Assembly: GCA_026260175.1 (NCBI GenBank)
Contig: JAKCWW010000071.1
Location: forward strand, 38,683 to 102,682
DNA from: Reticulitermes lucifugus
Lineage: Eukaryota; Arthropoda; Insecta; Blattodea; Rhinotermitidae
DNA: 64,000 nt
Reading direction: 5' to 3'
Positions 33,376 to 44,968 of this stretch are shown piece after piece. Position 1 is the stretch's first letter. Each line of letters opens with the position of its first letter. Both the position numbers and the translations under genes were made by a program. The notes below the pieces were generated by a model that saw only the letters and a program-made list of their open reading frames with translations, did not search any database and had not been told where the DNA came from.

Positions 33376-36315
33376 ATTACAGAAACTATCAGCTTCTTAG
33401 GACGGCCTTTTTTCCGCGCGGTGAGCTCAGTAGACCTGCGATCTGACAGTTACATATTATAGCACTTTTTCTCATTAAACACTCCTTTCGCTTCAAACAC
33501 ATTGACTACTTGGCAAGGGTCCATTTCAGCAGTTTATGATTCTTAACCCAATGAATTTCCCCAAACTCTGAACTGCTAATTGCCGCCACAAACGCCCCCA
33601 ATACTGGGTCATACCTTAAACAATTCATACCATTACATCGAAAGTTCTGGTGCAAGCCTTAACACGTAGTTAGCGTTCCTTGTTCTTATTTCGGATGTCC
33701 AAGTTCGACATTCGGCTTGGCTGGGCGACCAACTATTCCGTTTGAAAGTTTTGTAATTTTCTTCATAAGTTGCATGTTTTTGCTTGGAGCGTGTTTGAAA
33801 ACAGGCCGTGTCGGATTTCTTTCTTATCTCTCCAAGTTTGTCATGCACAGTAAGCGTTTCATTCAGCACTGCACAGACAGCGTCATTAAATAAACTAAGA
33901 AACAGTGAGTAAACAGGCCAGTCCATTCACGATATTCACGATCGTAGTATGTCCGAAAAAATTCAGTTTCTATTCAGTTATTTTGTTTATACAGTGAGAA
34001 ATTTTGCGAGCGCGTGATCAGGCAAGAAAGTTGGAGATCTTCGCATCAATTCAGGCCGACCCACAAAGCTCAAGTTCTCTTCATGACAGTAGCATCTAGG
34101 AAGGTCGCTAGACAACGTAACATCACAACATGTTCAAGAATTACCTTACTTTATCCTCTGTTTGCTTTAATTTGCTAATATCTGGAACGCAATTTCATCA
34201 TAGAGGCAGCCTGTTTGCTTACAAATACATGCTTAGGCATTCAAAGCGTAGTTGTATCTACGTGTATGACCTGCCCTCAATTGAGCTCACACGCTGTATC
34301 TCTGTATTTCAAATTATTGTCGCAAAAATTAGTAAATTCGTCCCTAAAGACCGAGCGTTTATAATGGAGATCTGAAGAGTCTTCTGTGAGGTACTAACTC
34401 AATTTTTTAATTATTTGTTACCATAAATTAATCTTCAATATTTCCGCCCAAAAGCAGACCTTTCAGTGTCATCCAACTTTCGTCATAACGCAGCCCCCTA
34501 TTTAAAAATTGCAACAAATTCCAAACTCGGCATAAACGTTCAATTTTTTCAACTCAAAAAATTCACTTCTCGTCGACTTACTTCTTCATCTCCCAGCGTT
34601 CTACTTTGCCTCTAGCTTGCCTTTACCAAAAGCATGAAGAGAAAAGAGCCCGTGAACTTTCAGAGACCTAAAGTTTCATCCCCCCTCCCCCGTAATAAAT
34701 GTGGTTCCCCTCACTATATCCCATACTTCTTTCTCTTTTTTAAGATTTTTAACGAAATTCTTTTTGTTACTCCAACAATGAATGTCAGTTGCATGTAACT
34801 GGAATGTGAACCAAAAACATTCCTGAACAGAATTAATTTTTTAATTTCTTAATTTTTAATTTTCAATATTTTCTATTTTCTAAACAACATAGAGGGTTTA
34901 AACGAAAATAAGCTTTAGAAAGCATAAAAAGATAGTTACTGATTTTAAAAGTATTATCTCCCGTTTCGATAAAAATATGTCTCAGAGCTCAGGCTTTAGA
35001 ATGTATAAAAAGAATGATCGTATACAGAGAAGCTCGAGTCAGTTACGGCACACCCAACAGTGCTGAGAGAAAGTGTATTAAAACTGAACGTCTTGTCTGT
35101 AAAACGACTCGTAAGAACAAGCAAAATTAATGTTAACTCCCTCTAAAACTTCGTGAGAGAAAGAGATTGAAATCTTTCGTAGAACTCTTGCGCTTGAAGC
35201 CAGAGACACGCTGCTTGTAAAATCGACTAATGCCTGACACAGGCTTCAATGACTTCCGTTCGACTAAGGCTGATAAACTGTAGAGTCGCAGGCCACGTAC
35301 GGCCCGTGCATTATATTTTACGCTCTACAGGCTCTATCCCATTTATTTAATGCAGTAAAATTCATCAACGTCATCACCACGACATCATTTTCATCAACGA
35401 CTTTTTTCCCCTTCTGTTCGCCTCTTCCTATTCCTCAGCCTCAACCACATCCTCCTTTCTAAAAAAAAGTCTTCTCCTTCTGCAATTATATTAGCAAGCT
35501 GTGTAAGTCGGACCGTCCGTATGTCCCCTGGTTAAAACACGAGAACTACTAACAGAGTAACAAAACCGTTGGTGACAAAATGAAGCCACTCTCTGTCACA
35601 CAACTTAGGTCTTATAGCCGTCTGTCCTTACAGATTTAGTACAGCGTTCCTGTGACCGTTTTAGTGATACACTTCGGAATGGAATTAGTACTTGGGCTTC
35701 ATAGAGTTGATGGTACATGAGGGAAGCATTGGCGGAATGGCATCTGACATGAAAAAAACGAAGTACTTGAAAAAAAATTGTTTAATTACACTTTGTGTAA
35801 ATATGTGAACACGATACTTCTTATGTCGACTCCTTAAGAATAAATAACACTTCATCAAATTACCTTTCGTGATCGATCTGCAGTTACGGTTATTATCACC
35901 TACTCGTTGAACGGTCTAAAATACTTCACGAGGAAGATTCTCGTGGCACTACCGCCCAAGCTGATTTCACTTACAAATGCAATAGCTTCTTACACGCGAC
36001 TCATTAGTTAACTAAGAAATAATGAGATAAAGGAGAAAGACTACGGCATCCGGATACAGAGAGGGAAATAATGGCAAATCAAGTGACTGGCAGGTTCGGA
36101 AATATCCGTAACTTAGGAGGTATGCTAATATTACAGGCAGAATCTCAACCAAAGGCAATTTAATGACAGACAATTCTTTGAATTGCTCGGTAATATATGA
36201 AAACGATTTCTGTCAAATAATGTGTCAACACACATTATTTTAAAAATGACACCACAATAAACGCAACACTTTCTTAACAATGATGTTTAGAGACAATTCA
36301 AAAGACCGCTTCATA
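33376..36315. other. Unassigned DNA
   Basis: A 97-codon minus frame at 33633-33926 and an 81-codon plus frame at 34130-34375 carry no motif known to me. T-rich and A-rich tracts dominate 34.8-34.9 kb and 35.4-35.5 kb. Confidence 0.5.
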
Positions 36316-36317
36316 TA

Positions 36318-36646
36318 CAGACGGACCCCGACTTATGTAGCTCCGACATACGTAGATCCGGACTTACGTAAAAAATTTATTGTGCCACTACCACCACTAC
36401 TACCACTCCAACCACCACCACACCCACCCCTGCCTCTGCCTCAATTGAATACGACAGTCACTCCAGTATCGATTATTAATTATTATTATGTTTTTATTGA
36501 TTGTTATTAAAATTATTAATTATTATTATATTAATTATTATTATTGTGTATAAGGTATATACTAAAATATGGCTCCGAGTTACGTAAACATCGACTTAAG
36601 CATAGGGTTGCGGAACGATCCACTTACGTAAGTCGGGGACTTCCTG
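36318..36646. mobile_element. pogo/Tigger-like MITE with TA duplication
   Basis: The ends CAG-ACGGACCCCGACTTATGT and (inverted) CAGGAAGTCCCCGACTTACG form imperfect TIRs flanked by TA (36316-36317, 36647-36648). ACTTACGTAA-type palindromes recur inside both ends. The interior has a CCA/CTA-rich tract (about 36385-36440) and an ATT-rich tract (36475-36540). Its TIR style resembles that of the 17330 element but the sequences differ, so it is a separate family. Confidence 0.8.
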
Positions 36647-36989
36647 TATTCAGTATGGAACTCGAGTAAGTGTAAATCCATATCTAACACTCTAATGTTA
36701 GAATCCTAAGACCCGAAATTTCTAGTAGTAAGTAGATTTGTTGGACACAGTCCTGATCTAGTTCCATCCGCATCCGACCCTTGTAACCTACAGCGAAAAT
36801 CCCACTTCAAGAAGTTCTGTGTCCTCAGTGTTCCAAGGAAACGTTTCCCAAGTGGTTGGCCCACCAAATCAGCCAACCGTAAGAACTGTCTGCCTTTTTC
36901 ATACCAGCCACATTTACGGGCCATCGCATTGTATTACCTACACACAAATGTTAAAACTAGGTATGAAACACATCTACAACTTAACAGGA
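36647..36989. other. Unassigned DNA
   Basis: Opposed 72- and 86-codon frames; the plus one (36819-37079) ends inside the SINE that follows. Confidence 0.5.
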
Positions 36990-37200
36990 ACAGATACTAT
37001 GGCCCTGGGGTCAACTCAGCCTCTAACAGAAATGAGTACTAGGAATATTTCCTGGGGGTTAAAGGCGGCCGATGCGTAGGGTTGACAGCCTTACCACCTT
37101 CATGTGCCGATTGTCTAGAAACCTGGGAGCCTCAACCTCCTGGAACCCCAAGGGCCTGTCCAGGCCTCTAATGGGATTGCTTTACCTTTTACTGAAACAA
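36990..37200 (+). mobile_element. SINE family C, lacking the tRNA head
   Basis: ATGGCCCTGGGGTCAACTCA, ATTTCCTGGGGGTTAAAGGC, GTAGGGTTGACAGCCTTACC, CACCTTCATGTGCCGATTGT and GGGAGCCTCAACCTCCTGGA match the full copy at 26380-26645. It begins at the head/body junction, so it is 5' truncated, and ends in GCTTTACCTTTTACTG plus an A-rich tail. Confidence 0.88.
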
Positions 37201-38189
37201 AAAAGAAATTACCTATACATTTGTATGCAGCTCAGAAATGTGGCTGTATGAACCGCATGAAGTTAGAAGTTATTGGTTGTACTCTTTTCATTTATCCACT
37301 TTAATTGACAAAGTTTTGTTGTACGAGAAATGTTTTTGTATCAGTTTGAATCAGTGAATACATTTGGTCAACTGTTTCAGGCACGACACTCATGTCAGCA
37401 TGTAAGTATAAAAATGAGGAAGCAGTAACAAAGAGCATAAAAATCTTTGTAAATTCATATAAGAGGACGGCAGACATAAAAGTTTTTATGTATTTGTTTG
37501 AAACCCAAGCATGTAGGTACAATAAAACCAAGTCAGGTCTTCGGAGACAGAAAGGCTTTACACGAAGACAGTGCTTGAAGGTCCATGTCATTACGGATAC
37601 CGACGTCCATACGAGCAATGAAACGTAATCTCTTCGCAAACATCCTACCACAAGCACAGGCTGTTCTACGGAGAAAGCTTGGAGAAACTAGAGAAGAACG
37701 TTTCTGTTTACGGGTGTTCCTCTTCTTTCAGTTCTATGTGAGAAACTGTTGCACACTTTAGATGAAATTTACCGAAATTTAGTAGAAAATATTTCTGAAT
37801 AATTCACCAAAAAGTAACTAACCAACCCAACGGGACCGGAGAGAGCAGCGCTTCTGACTCGCATTATGGACATCCCGGATCTTGGCCTGCAGGCCGGGTA
37901 ATCTCAGTTAGTTCTTTCGTACTTCTCTTGGTCTGTCTCCATGTAAATGGAGAGACTCCGCCTCAAGCTAAGCAAGGACCGCTTTACTCCACAGGCCTTC
38001 CAACGCTTCATTCACTAATTATCCTAAAATTTGATGCAATACAGCTTGAGCTACAGGAAATCCTTAAATATACCTTTAAAAATAAAGTCACAGAACTTAA
38101 TCTGAACGTTCAACACAGCTCAATACAAACTCTCGCTACCGCAACATGTCCTGAGCCAGTTGCCCACACTTCATATTCAACTGTTTAAA
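37201..38189. other. Unassigned DNA
   Basis: Overlapping opposed frames at 37301-37657 (minus, 118 codons) and 37392-37628 (plus, 78 codons) show no known domain. Near 37850, TCTGACTCGCATTATGGACA and a CCCGG block faintly recall a decayed tRNA-like head. Confidence 0.45.
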
Positions 38190-38445
38190 AATTTCTTTGA
38201 GAGAGGTCCATGCCATTGCTCAGGCGATTAGTCGCTGGTCGGTGGCCGCAGAGGTCCGAGATCGATACCAGACCAGTCCACGTGGGATTTCAGGTGGACA
38301 AAGTAAAAATCGAACACGTTTTTCTTACAGTACTACGGTAGTCCCCTGTCAGTATCATTCCACCAACGCCCCATACTCACTCATCTATCGTCGACGCCAT
38401 ATAATCCTGGCAATTGACAGTGTCGTTAAACAGCATGCTTAAAAT
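38190..38445 (+). mobile_element. tRNA-derived SINE family D
   Basis: Head CATTGCTCAGGCGATTAGTC (A-box region) and GAGATCGATACCAG (degenerate B box), then GGTGGACAAAGTAAAAATCG, CCCCTGTCAGTATCATTCCA, CAACGCCCCATACTC and the 3' end GTCGACGCCATATAATCCTG ... GTGTCGTTAAAC. The 3' half recurs at 10090-10245. The 81-codon plus frame across it is SINE sequence. Confidence 0.75.
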
Positions 38446-40815
38446 TATTATCACAGAGTACCGTAGATAGTTATGTCGTTACTATAAGCTACTGGATTAT
38501 GTATTTAACATAAGCTATTCATATGCAGGCGGGAAATTCAGACATAGGCCACCGGGTTAATACTTCAATAGGAACCACTTTCCGCCCAAGCCCTACTCTG
38601 CTATCTGAATTCCCGTGGGACACCAACACAAGAGCTGCCTAGGTCGACCATGTAAAGCCATAATAACAGGGGAAAGAAAGTCGAAGGATCGGTCTATATT
38701 CATGAGAAGTTAACAAAAATAGCATATGCTTCCTTATTTCGCCCACGTTTGCTTATAACAGGTGTGACTTTAAACGTAGCCCTTGTAAAATAGTGTCTGG
38801 CAACATTACATGTACACATGAGTATGTTATTAATTTAATGATGTTGTATTACATAGTGAAATATTGACACGATTGTTAGCAGAATCGCCGTAAGTTAGAT
38901 CTGCTTCGACACATATCACGTCTGCCGTACAGTTCGCTACTCAAGGTACGACATACCCTGAAAAAGGCTTCATGCATAGCTTGAAACACCTTGACTCCCT
39001 AACATGCATGCATGCACGAGAAATGAGTACAAACTACAATCTGGTGAGAAGAATCACTTGGAAGTCGTAGGCATAGATGGAGGATAATGTTAAAAAAGAA
39101 CTAAATCTGCCATGGTGTGGACTGAATTCAAGTGCCTCAAGATAACATTCCGTACCGTGAATTTTGTTAAAAATAAAGCTTAAATAATAAACCCTCAAAA
39201 AGTAAATAAAATGAAACTGAACTACTTGACATTATTTAGCAGAGATGCACGGAATTTCTTAGCCACCTTAGCGACTACCGGCTCTCGAAATAGGGCTGTG
39301 TTCCACAATCACATTTGCAGCTGTAATTTTAATTGTAATATTATAATCATATATCTGTCTTTCCCGCCCGTGTGTTCACTTTTCTACATATTAGATCAGC
39401 GATAAGGTGAATGACCCGTGCCATTTACGAAGACCCTGCTTCAATTCCGACAGACGGCCCGTTTGTCCACACTGAAGTTTCCGTAGTTTTCCTGTCCTCC
39501 CTCCATCTGTTGATCTGTTTAGTTTTCACACTTGTAATGACATTGCAAAACAGCTTAAGAAAGGGTCAGTCCGTCCGAGGTAAATGTTCACTACGCCCTA
39601 AATTGTACAAAATAAAATATTTCTATAAAATCCATCCCAATTTCCAGTCTCTCTCCAAATCATTTCCTACTTAGATGTTGTATACACATCCCTATATTCT
39701 TTTTTTATGTCATCGACCTATCTTAGCCTCCTGGACTATAACCTTAAAACCAGGACTATCTGGTGATAAGTACATACCAAGAAGCTCCTCGAAATATAAT
39801 TTATTACGAATGCCTGTTCTTTCACGTCTCTTGGATACAAACACTATTCCGCAATTTATATTCATGACATTCATCTAAACACACACGGCGTCACTTTCAG
39901 GAAGACCGTAATCTTCAGAAACGAATACACTTCCAATAACGTACTCGTGTACTGCACGAAATCGAGTAATTTAAATGCAGGAAAGCGTTAATTTTAACTG
40001 ACAATGGGGAATTACAATGTATTAATTATAAAAAATTAAAGTTACATATGACGTTACGATGCAAAATACTTACACCTTATTAATAACGGAAACACAACCA
40101 ATGAATAACCGGAAAGTAATATGCTTTAAGGTAAAATGTCATACAATATGGAAGATGATGATAAATAAGAGTGAAAGAGAACAAGTGGCACATTTTGGCT
40201 GAAACGCATAGTACGACTCTGATAAGGATCATTAGCACCCGCAACATTAGAACGTCTTTGGCCTAATGGCTGTGGAGTCTCACGAAAGCGTTCATTGAAT
40301 TTCCCCAAAGATCATCGTCCCTTTGTAAGGTAATGGAGGATTCTGAATGGAATTGTTCAGCAGTGAATTTAAACGTGGCTTTTACAGTCAGCTCGTAATT
40401 TTCTACGCCTTTCATAATTTGTTATGTATTTAATTCATTCATTCTATCTGGTCAATAAATTACAGTACTATAAACAGGACATTCAGAAATAAAATCTAGG
40501 GAGAAACACACTTAAAGTTAGCTACAAAAGATCGTGATAGTTCAAGATTTAAAAATTTTTTCTGATAATTGGGCTTTAAGCAGAACTGAGTGAAGAATGA
40601 ATCACAAAACATAAAATTCATGTATAAGAGGTGTTATTAGGTATAATTTTATGTCCATGTGGGCCTACATAAGAGTACCAAACGCACTAAACTGGAAACG
40701 TTCAAAGTGAATCAGAGAATGCAGTTTCATAACACATTTTTAACGCCCACCCCAGTCTCAAATAATAATGTATCCAAAAAGTAAGCAGATTATCGATCAC
40801 AGCTATATTTTAGTT
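38446..40815. other. Unassigned DNA
   Basis: CCCTGAAAAAGGCTTCATGC / ATAGCTTGAAACACC at 38957-38995 is laid out like the hammerhead modules (CTGAAAA, 5-bp hairpin, GAAAC) but with a damaged core. Frames reach 87 codons (39411-39674) without motifs. Confidence 0.45.
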
Positions 40816-40908
40816 ACTTAGCTCATACATGTTTTGGCCTCAGTGACGACTTCAGATACCACTCTAAGGCACTCAAGCTTTGGCGATTGAGGCTGAAACA
40901 CGCAGGAA
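40816..40908. repeat. Small degenerate inverted repeat
   Basis: ACATGTTTTGGCCTCAGTGA and, inverted, GATTGAGGCTGAAACACG form imperfect arms. The minus strand of the left arm has CTGAAGT and AAAAC where functional hammerheads need CTGANGA and GAAA. Reads as a decayed relative of the palindrome class. Confidence 0.4.
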
Positions 40909-41172
40909 AAAAGTAATGAATACATTTTCGATCCAAAATCCGTGTACTTATTAGGTACATTATCAGTAAATAATCCAAATTAAAACATTCCAACAGCTGC
41001 GTGTAGAGACGTGGAATGTCTCAGAAGAAGACAAGAGACCCGTTTAGAGTAGATAGGGGCATCAGTGACACATCCTTTAATACATGATGATTATGATGAT
41101 GGTGATGATAAACAATGACGTTGGTGACAATGCCACACGAAAAGAAGTATGTTACGTTATATTTCATTTATT

Positions 41173-41517
41173 CCGCAGGCTTAACTGAAAGTGCAAATAT
41201 CCATTAACAAGTCATTCAAAGCGGGTATCCGTAAGCATTACGATGCTTGGCTGATTGAAGACAAACATGCTTTGACACCGAGTGGCAAAATAAAAATGGC
41301 ATAAGCATCAATAATAGTGGCGTAGATCTCTAAAGCTTGCAAAGAGGTGCCGGACAATATTATTAGAAAATCGTTTTTAAAATGTTCTTTATCCTATGCT
41401 GAAGATTGAACGCGAGATCACATTCTTTGGGACAACAGCGAATCAAGCGATAAAGATGTTTCAAGTTCAGAAGGTGACAGCGAGTCAGAAGAAACATCAG
41501 AAGAGCATTCTGATTAA
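41173..41517 (+). pseudogene. pogo/Tigger-like transposase, C-terminal remnant
   Basis: One frame of 115 codons reads PQA-stop-LKVQISINKSFKAG, then IRKHYDAWLIED, then LTPSGKIKMA, then PDNIIRKSFLKCSLS, ending in a Ser/Glu-rich acidic tail (SSEGDSESEETSEEHSD) and a TAA. LQPLDVxxNKPFK...YxxWL...LTPxGxIKxP...I..SFxxCGIS is the standard C-terminal end of pogo/Tigger DDE transposases. Four in-frame stops (at LTAA, MA*, VA*, ED*) but no frameshift show that it is dead but fairly young. The catalytic DDE core would lie upstream and is not recognisable, so the copy is 5' truncated or internally deleted. Confidence 0.75.
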
Positions 41518-41745
41518 TTAAAGAAAGCAGGAAGTAAGATTACTGTAATGAAAATTTTAAATTTCCTGTATACCTTATATCTTTTTATTATATTTCATTT
41601 TAAATAAATTATTAACAGATTTAATTCGTCAATAAATTAATTTAAATCATACTTAATCCTTTCTTATTATCTTCCAAAATTTTCCCAAAAAATCCCCTTT
41701 TAAAAGTGGGGCGCGTCTTAAATTAGAGGGCGTTTTAAATTCGAA
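41518..41745 (+). mobile_element. 3' UTR and terminal repeat of the pogo-like element
   Basis: AT-rich DNA after the transposase stop leads to AGTGGGGCGCGTCTTAAATT, AGAGGGCGTTTTAAATTCGA at 41706-41746, a repeated GGGCGYGTCTTAAATT motif typical of pogo/Tigger-like inverted ends. The matching left terminal repeat was not found. Confidence 0.55.
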
Positions 41746-43880
41746 GTAATATGTTAACATATATCAAATTACTGATCACAACGTAACAATAAAGTGTGGC
41801 ATTTGTGGTAATGGTAAATGTTTTTGTTATTCCCTTCATACTAAAATATCTCGAAATGCATCATTTAATTTGTTTCCAGATGTAGTAACATTACATAATT
41901 AATCACCACGTACATGCAACGCATTATTGAAGACTAAGCCGACATCATATCACGGATCAGACTAAGGTAAATCAGAAAGGGAATTCACATTGCAATGGAT
42001 AAAACTCTTTTTATTTATGACGTAGTTATATGAATAGGGCATTACCAGTTAGTTTATCACAATTAATACCAACATGGCAATCCGTTCCGCATTGTGACGT
42101 TCACAATACAGTTACCTGCATACTGTTCCAGCCACTGGGCTCATAATGCCACTCGATTTCACGAACGCAACTTCTGTGTTATTTACTGATCCAATATATG
42201 ACATTTTTCTGTAAATATTCTGTAACTCGTTATTCTACCACTATAAAGGGATTTGTTCAATCCAAACATCCACAGTAACTGTTAATCGATATTTATATGT
42301 GTTGTATGTGTGTTTTGCTTTATGTGCTGCTGTTTTGGAGCTGTGCTATGCTCTTTCGAATGCAGACTGCACTAACTCCAACTCTGCAATAATATCGTTA
42401 CCCATTCGCCCATGACATACCTTCCCAATTCCTGCACATAGGCGGCGTCTTCAAGGAGAAGTCTCCATTGTCGATTTCCAATCCCTTCATTTCAATATTT
42501 CACTTTTTCAACATATGATTTAGTTTATATGATCCTAAAATATATCCATGCAACCGCACCGATTACTGTCCGCCCAAGAAAAATAAGTCCTCATGAGATT
42601 GGAGGCATAATAATCATTTTGAGTCTAGTCGAATCAAATCAAGTTTGATTTACTAAGGTACCGTAACAACGAATCAATGGGCTTTGCATAGAATTCTTGT
42701 GTTCCTCTGTCACAGTGCATAGGTCGGGTCGAGGGGAGTAAAGCCGAGGGTTTGCCTCTGCAGTAACTTAGTGAGTCAAAATCGATTTGACTCAACTGGA
42801 CCCTGCAGCCTCAGTCTTCACGAAGCGGTGCAGAGAATAAACCTCTCCTATTTTTACGCCACCTGAGAAACGTGGAAGGAGAAGACAATAAACGTAAGGT
42901 GCTCTATGTAATTTATAAACCGATAAAAATAAGTAAATTTTAAGGAAGAGACATGGACTGTTGAGGTCTATGTGCTTTCAGAACAAAAAGGCTATCCAAA
43001 TTGTGAAAACTGCAAAAATGATAAGAATAAAGGGGAAGCATCACAAACTTTTTAACAAGTTATGTAAAAGTACAGTTGTCCATGTACAGACCAAGAAGGC
43101 ATATGGGGAGTGGAGGTACAACTTCACTCATTCTTAACCTTCTCAGGTTAGCAGTGTTAGCAGTAACGTCCTATGCAAATACGTACTTGCGACTCGACAA
43201 GTAAATGTTAGTATATTATGATATAATCTGTGTCGGGGAACTACCAGGTCTCTTCCCTGCGGTCACTGCTGGAAAATAAGACACACACAGTCTAGACAGC
43301 ACAACTCGGTCATTAATTCACACAGCAAGTGTTACAGCCTGCTACTCAAGGGACCAGTCAACCGGGCGCTTTGATCCACTAATCAAGTGATTCAGGCTTT
43401 GTGGCAGTCCTCAGTTATTCAAAGGTAATGCAATACAAACTGCGATATTGCTTGTGCTATCGGCCTCACCGTGTGTTCAGACACACGACCTCCCAAACTT
43501 CTTGCAGCAAGCAGGTTCCAACTTTCCGGACTAGCACTGCCTCTTTGTTACAAGTTTGAAACTTCCATATGGACCCCGACAAAGGGCATTCTCCTATCTG
43601 GACGTGACAATAGTGTTCATAATTATTAACGTTAATACTTTCCGAAAGGCTCAGAATTACCTTTGTGAACCCGATAAAGACAACAATAGAAGGTCTGAAT
43701 AGAAATTAGGAAGAGAAATGGAGACGATCATGTAAATAGATGCAACAGAAATATTTATCAGTATGAAAACGTTACGGAGTAAAGTCCACTCCGATACTGA
43801 ATGGGGTCAGTGACTGATCTGCGACAATGGGGAAATTCGTCAAAGTTTAAATTATCAGTTCACAAGATTATGTTACACAC
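41746..43880. other. Unassigned DNA with one small perfect palindrome
   Basis: GAGTCAAA-ATCGA-TTTGACTC at 42773-42793 is a clean 8-bp-arm hairpin. The segment 43225-43570 is richer in G and C than its surroundings but shows no coding or repeat signature I know. Confidence 0.5.
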
Positions 43881-43886
43881 TTTTAC

Positions 43887-43921
43887 CTGATGACAGAAGC
43901 AGGGTTGGGTTCCGAAACGTG
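43887..43921 (+). ncRNA. Weak hammerhead-like motif
   Basis: CTGATGA (43887-43893) and GAAAC (43914-43918) are 20 nt apart with GAA/TTC as the best stem II, followed by ACGTGT that can pair with itself through a G-T wobble. Stem I is not evident. Not within a palindrome. Confidence 0.3.
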
Positions 43922-44437
43922 TTTTTTAACTAAAACAAGACGGCTGAAAGCGTGTAATATATGTCTTCCTTTAAGATTGCCGACAGGTTTAGGAATATCT
44001 CAGGATCCAGTAAAGAGGAATCGTAAAGGACATAAAGTACACGTCTGTAGCTTTGAAACATGCTACCATCATATGCTGAGAAACATAACACACACACGCC
44101 AAAATAATATAACTATTTCAGTTCAATGATGAGAGGTTATTTCTTATGGGAAGGATCGTATTTCACCCATACATTTATGTAACGTGTTTCATAAAGTGGG
44201 GAAAAATTTTCTTTTTTTGTGTGTGTGAATAATAAAGCGAACAATAACTAGTGGCTAGTGTGGACTAAGAGACGACACACTACAGAGGGTGCTTCATGCA
44301 TAATTTGGAAAACACATATAATATAAATATCTGCATGGGTGACAGGAGCACTTAAACATTACATTCAGCTTCAATATCGCTTTACACTTTACGAACGACG
44401 TAGCACTATGTGTATTGTATATTCATTTATTTACTAT
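43922..44437. other. Unassigned DNA
   Basis: One 79-codon plus frame (43890-44129) that overlaps the weak motif to its left; nothing recognised. Confidence 0.5.
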
Positions 44438-44472
44438 GACATGTTTCGGCCGACTATTACGGCCATCATCAG
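44438..44472 (-). ncRNA. Hammerhead ribozyme-like motif, intact core and perfect stem II
   Basis: Minus strand: CTGATGA (44472-44466), T, stem II CGGCC/GGCCG partners (44464-44460 with 44452-44448, 5 of 5 pairs, 7-nt loop), GAAAC (44447-44443), ACATGT (44444-44439) and C at the cleavage position (44438), giving the preferred GUC triplet. Stem I is poor: only a bulged TAC/GTA pairing is available. There is no inverted partner nearby, unlike the other copies. Confidence 0.55.
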
Positions 44473-44940
44473 GTACTTCCACAATTACACAAAATGAAGT
44501 ATATTCAGGTAGAGGCCTCTCCTTTACAAAACAATGTGTATAAAATGTTTATATGACAGTTACTATTCCAAATAGTGGAATAATACAGACACAATAATAA
44601 TTAAAGTTGGTTAAAATTATAAAAAGCTGCTGTATTTGATGAATGATATTTACTCTTAAGATGTATAAATGTGTTGTGGACAGAATTCACGCAAACAGCG
44701 TTCTTGGACACGACCTTTTGCTGTAGAGCAGTAAGTTGTTACAGAGCCTTATTACATGTGGCATAATTGTCTTCTTATTGAGTTTTGTTGAACTGTTTAC
44801 CCATGACTTGTCTTTTTCTTTTGTGAACTCCCTGTGTTGTCAGCGAAAGGTTAATAAACTCTTGAATTCTTTTTGCTATATATGAGCAACCGGTTTTGTG
44901 AGTCTTTCTGGAGCAGCAATACATGTAGAATATTGGTCCG
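44473..44940. other. Unassigned DNA
   Basis: Nothing recognised between the ribozyme-like motif and the AT microsatellite. Confidence 0.5.
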
Positions 44941-44968
44941 ATATATATATATATATATATATATATAT
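44941..44968. repeat. (AT)14 microsatellite
   Basis: Uninterrupted AT dinucleotides. Three open frames that cross it translate to YIYIYI or similar and are artefacts. Confidence 0.97.

Noticed and set aside
33633-33926. 97-codon minus frame with EIRTRNANYV
   Set aside because: Looks like repeat-derived read-through but no SINE or LINE landmark could be matched.
37301-37657. 118-codon minus frame, second longest among unexplained frames
   Set aside because: Overlaps an opposed 78-codon frame, has no known domain, and fits chance expectation.
43225-43600. Possible solo LTR in a GC-richer block
   Set aside because: No matching TG...CA ends, target duplication or polyadenylation signal could be seen.
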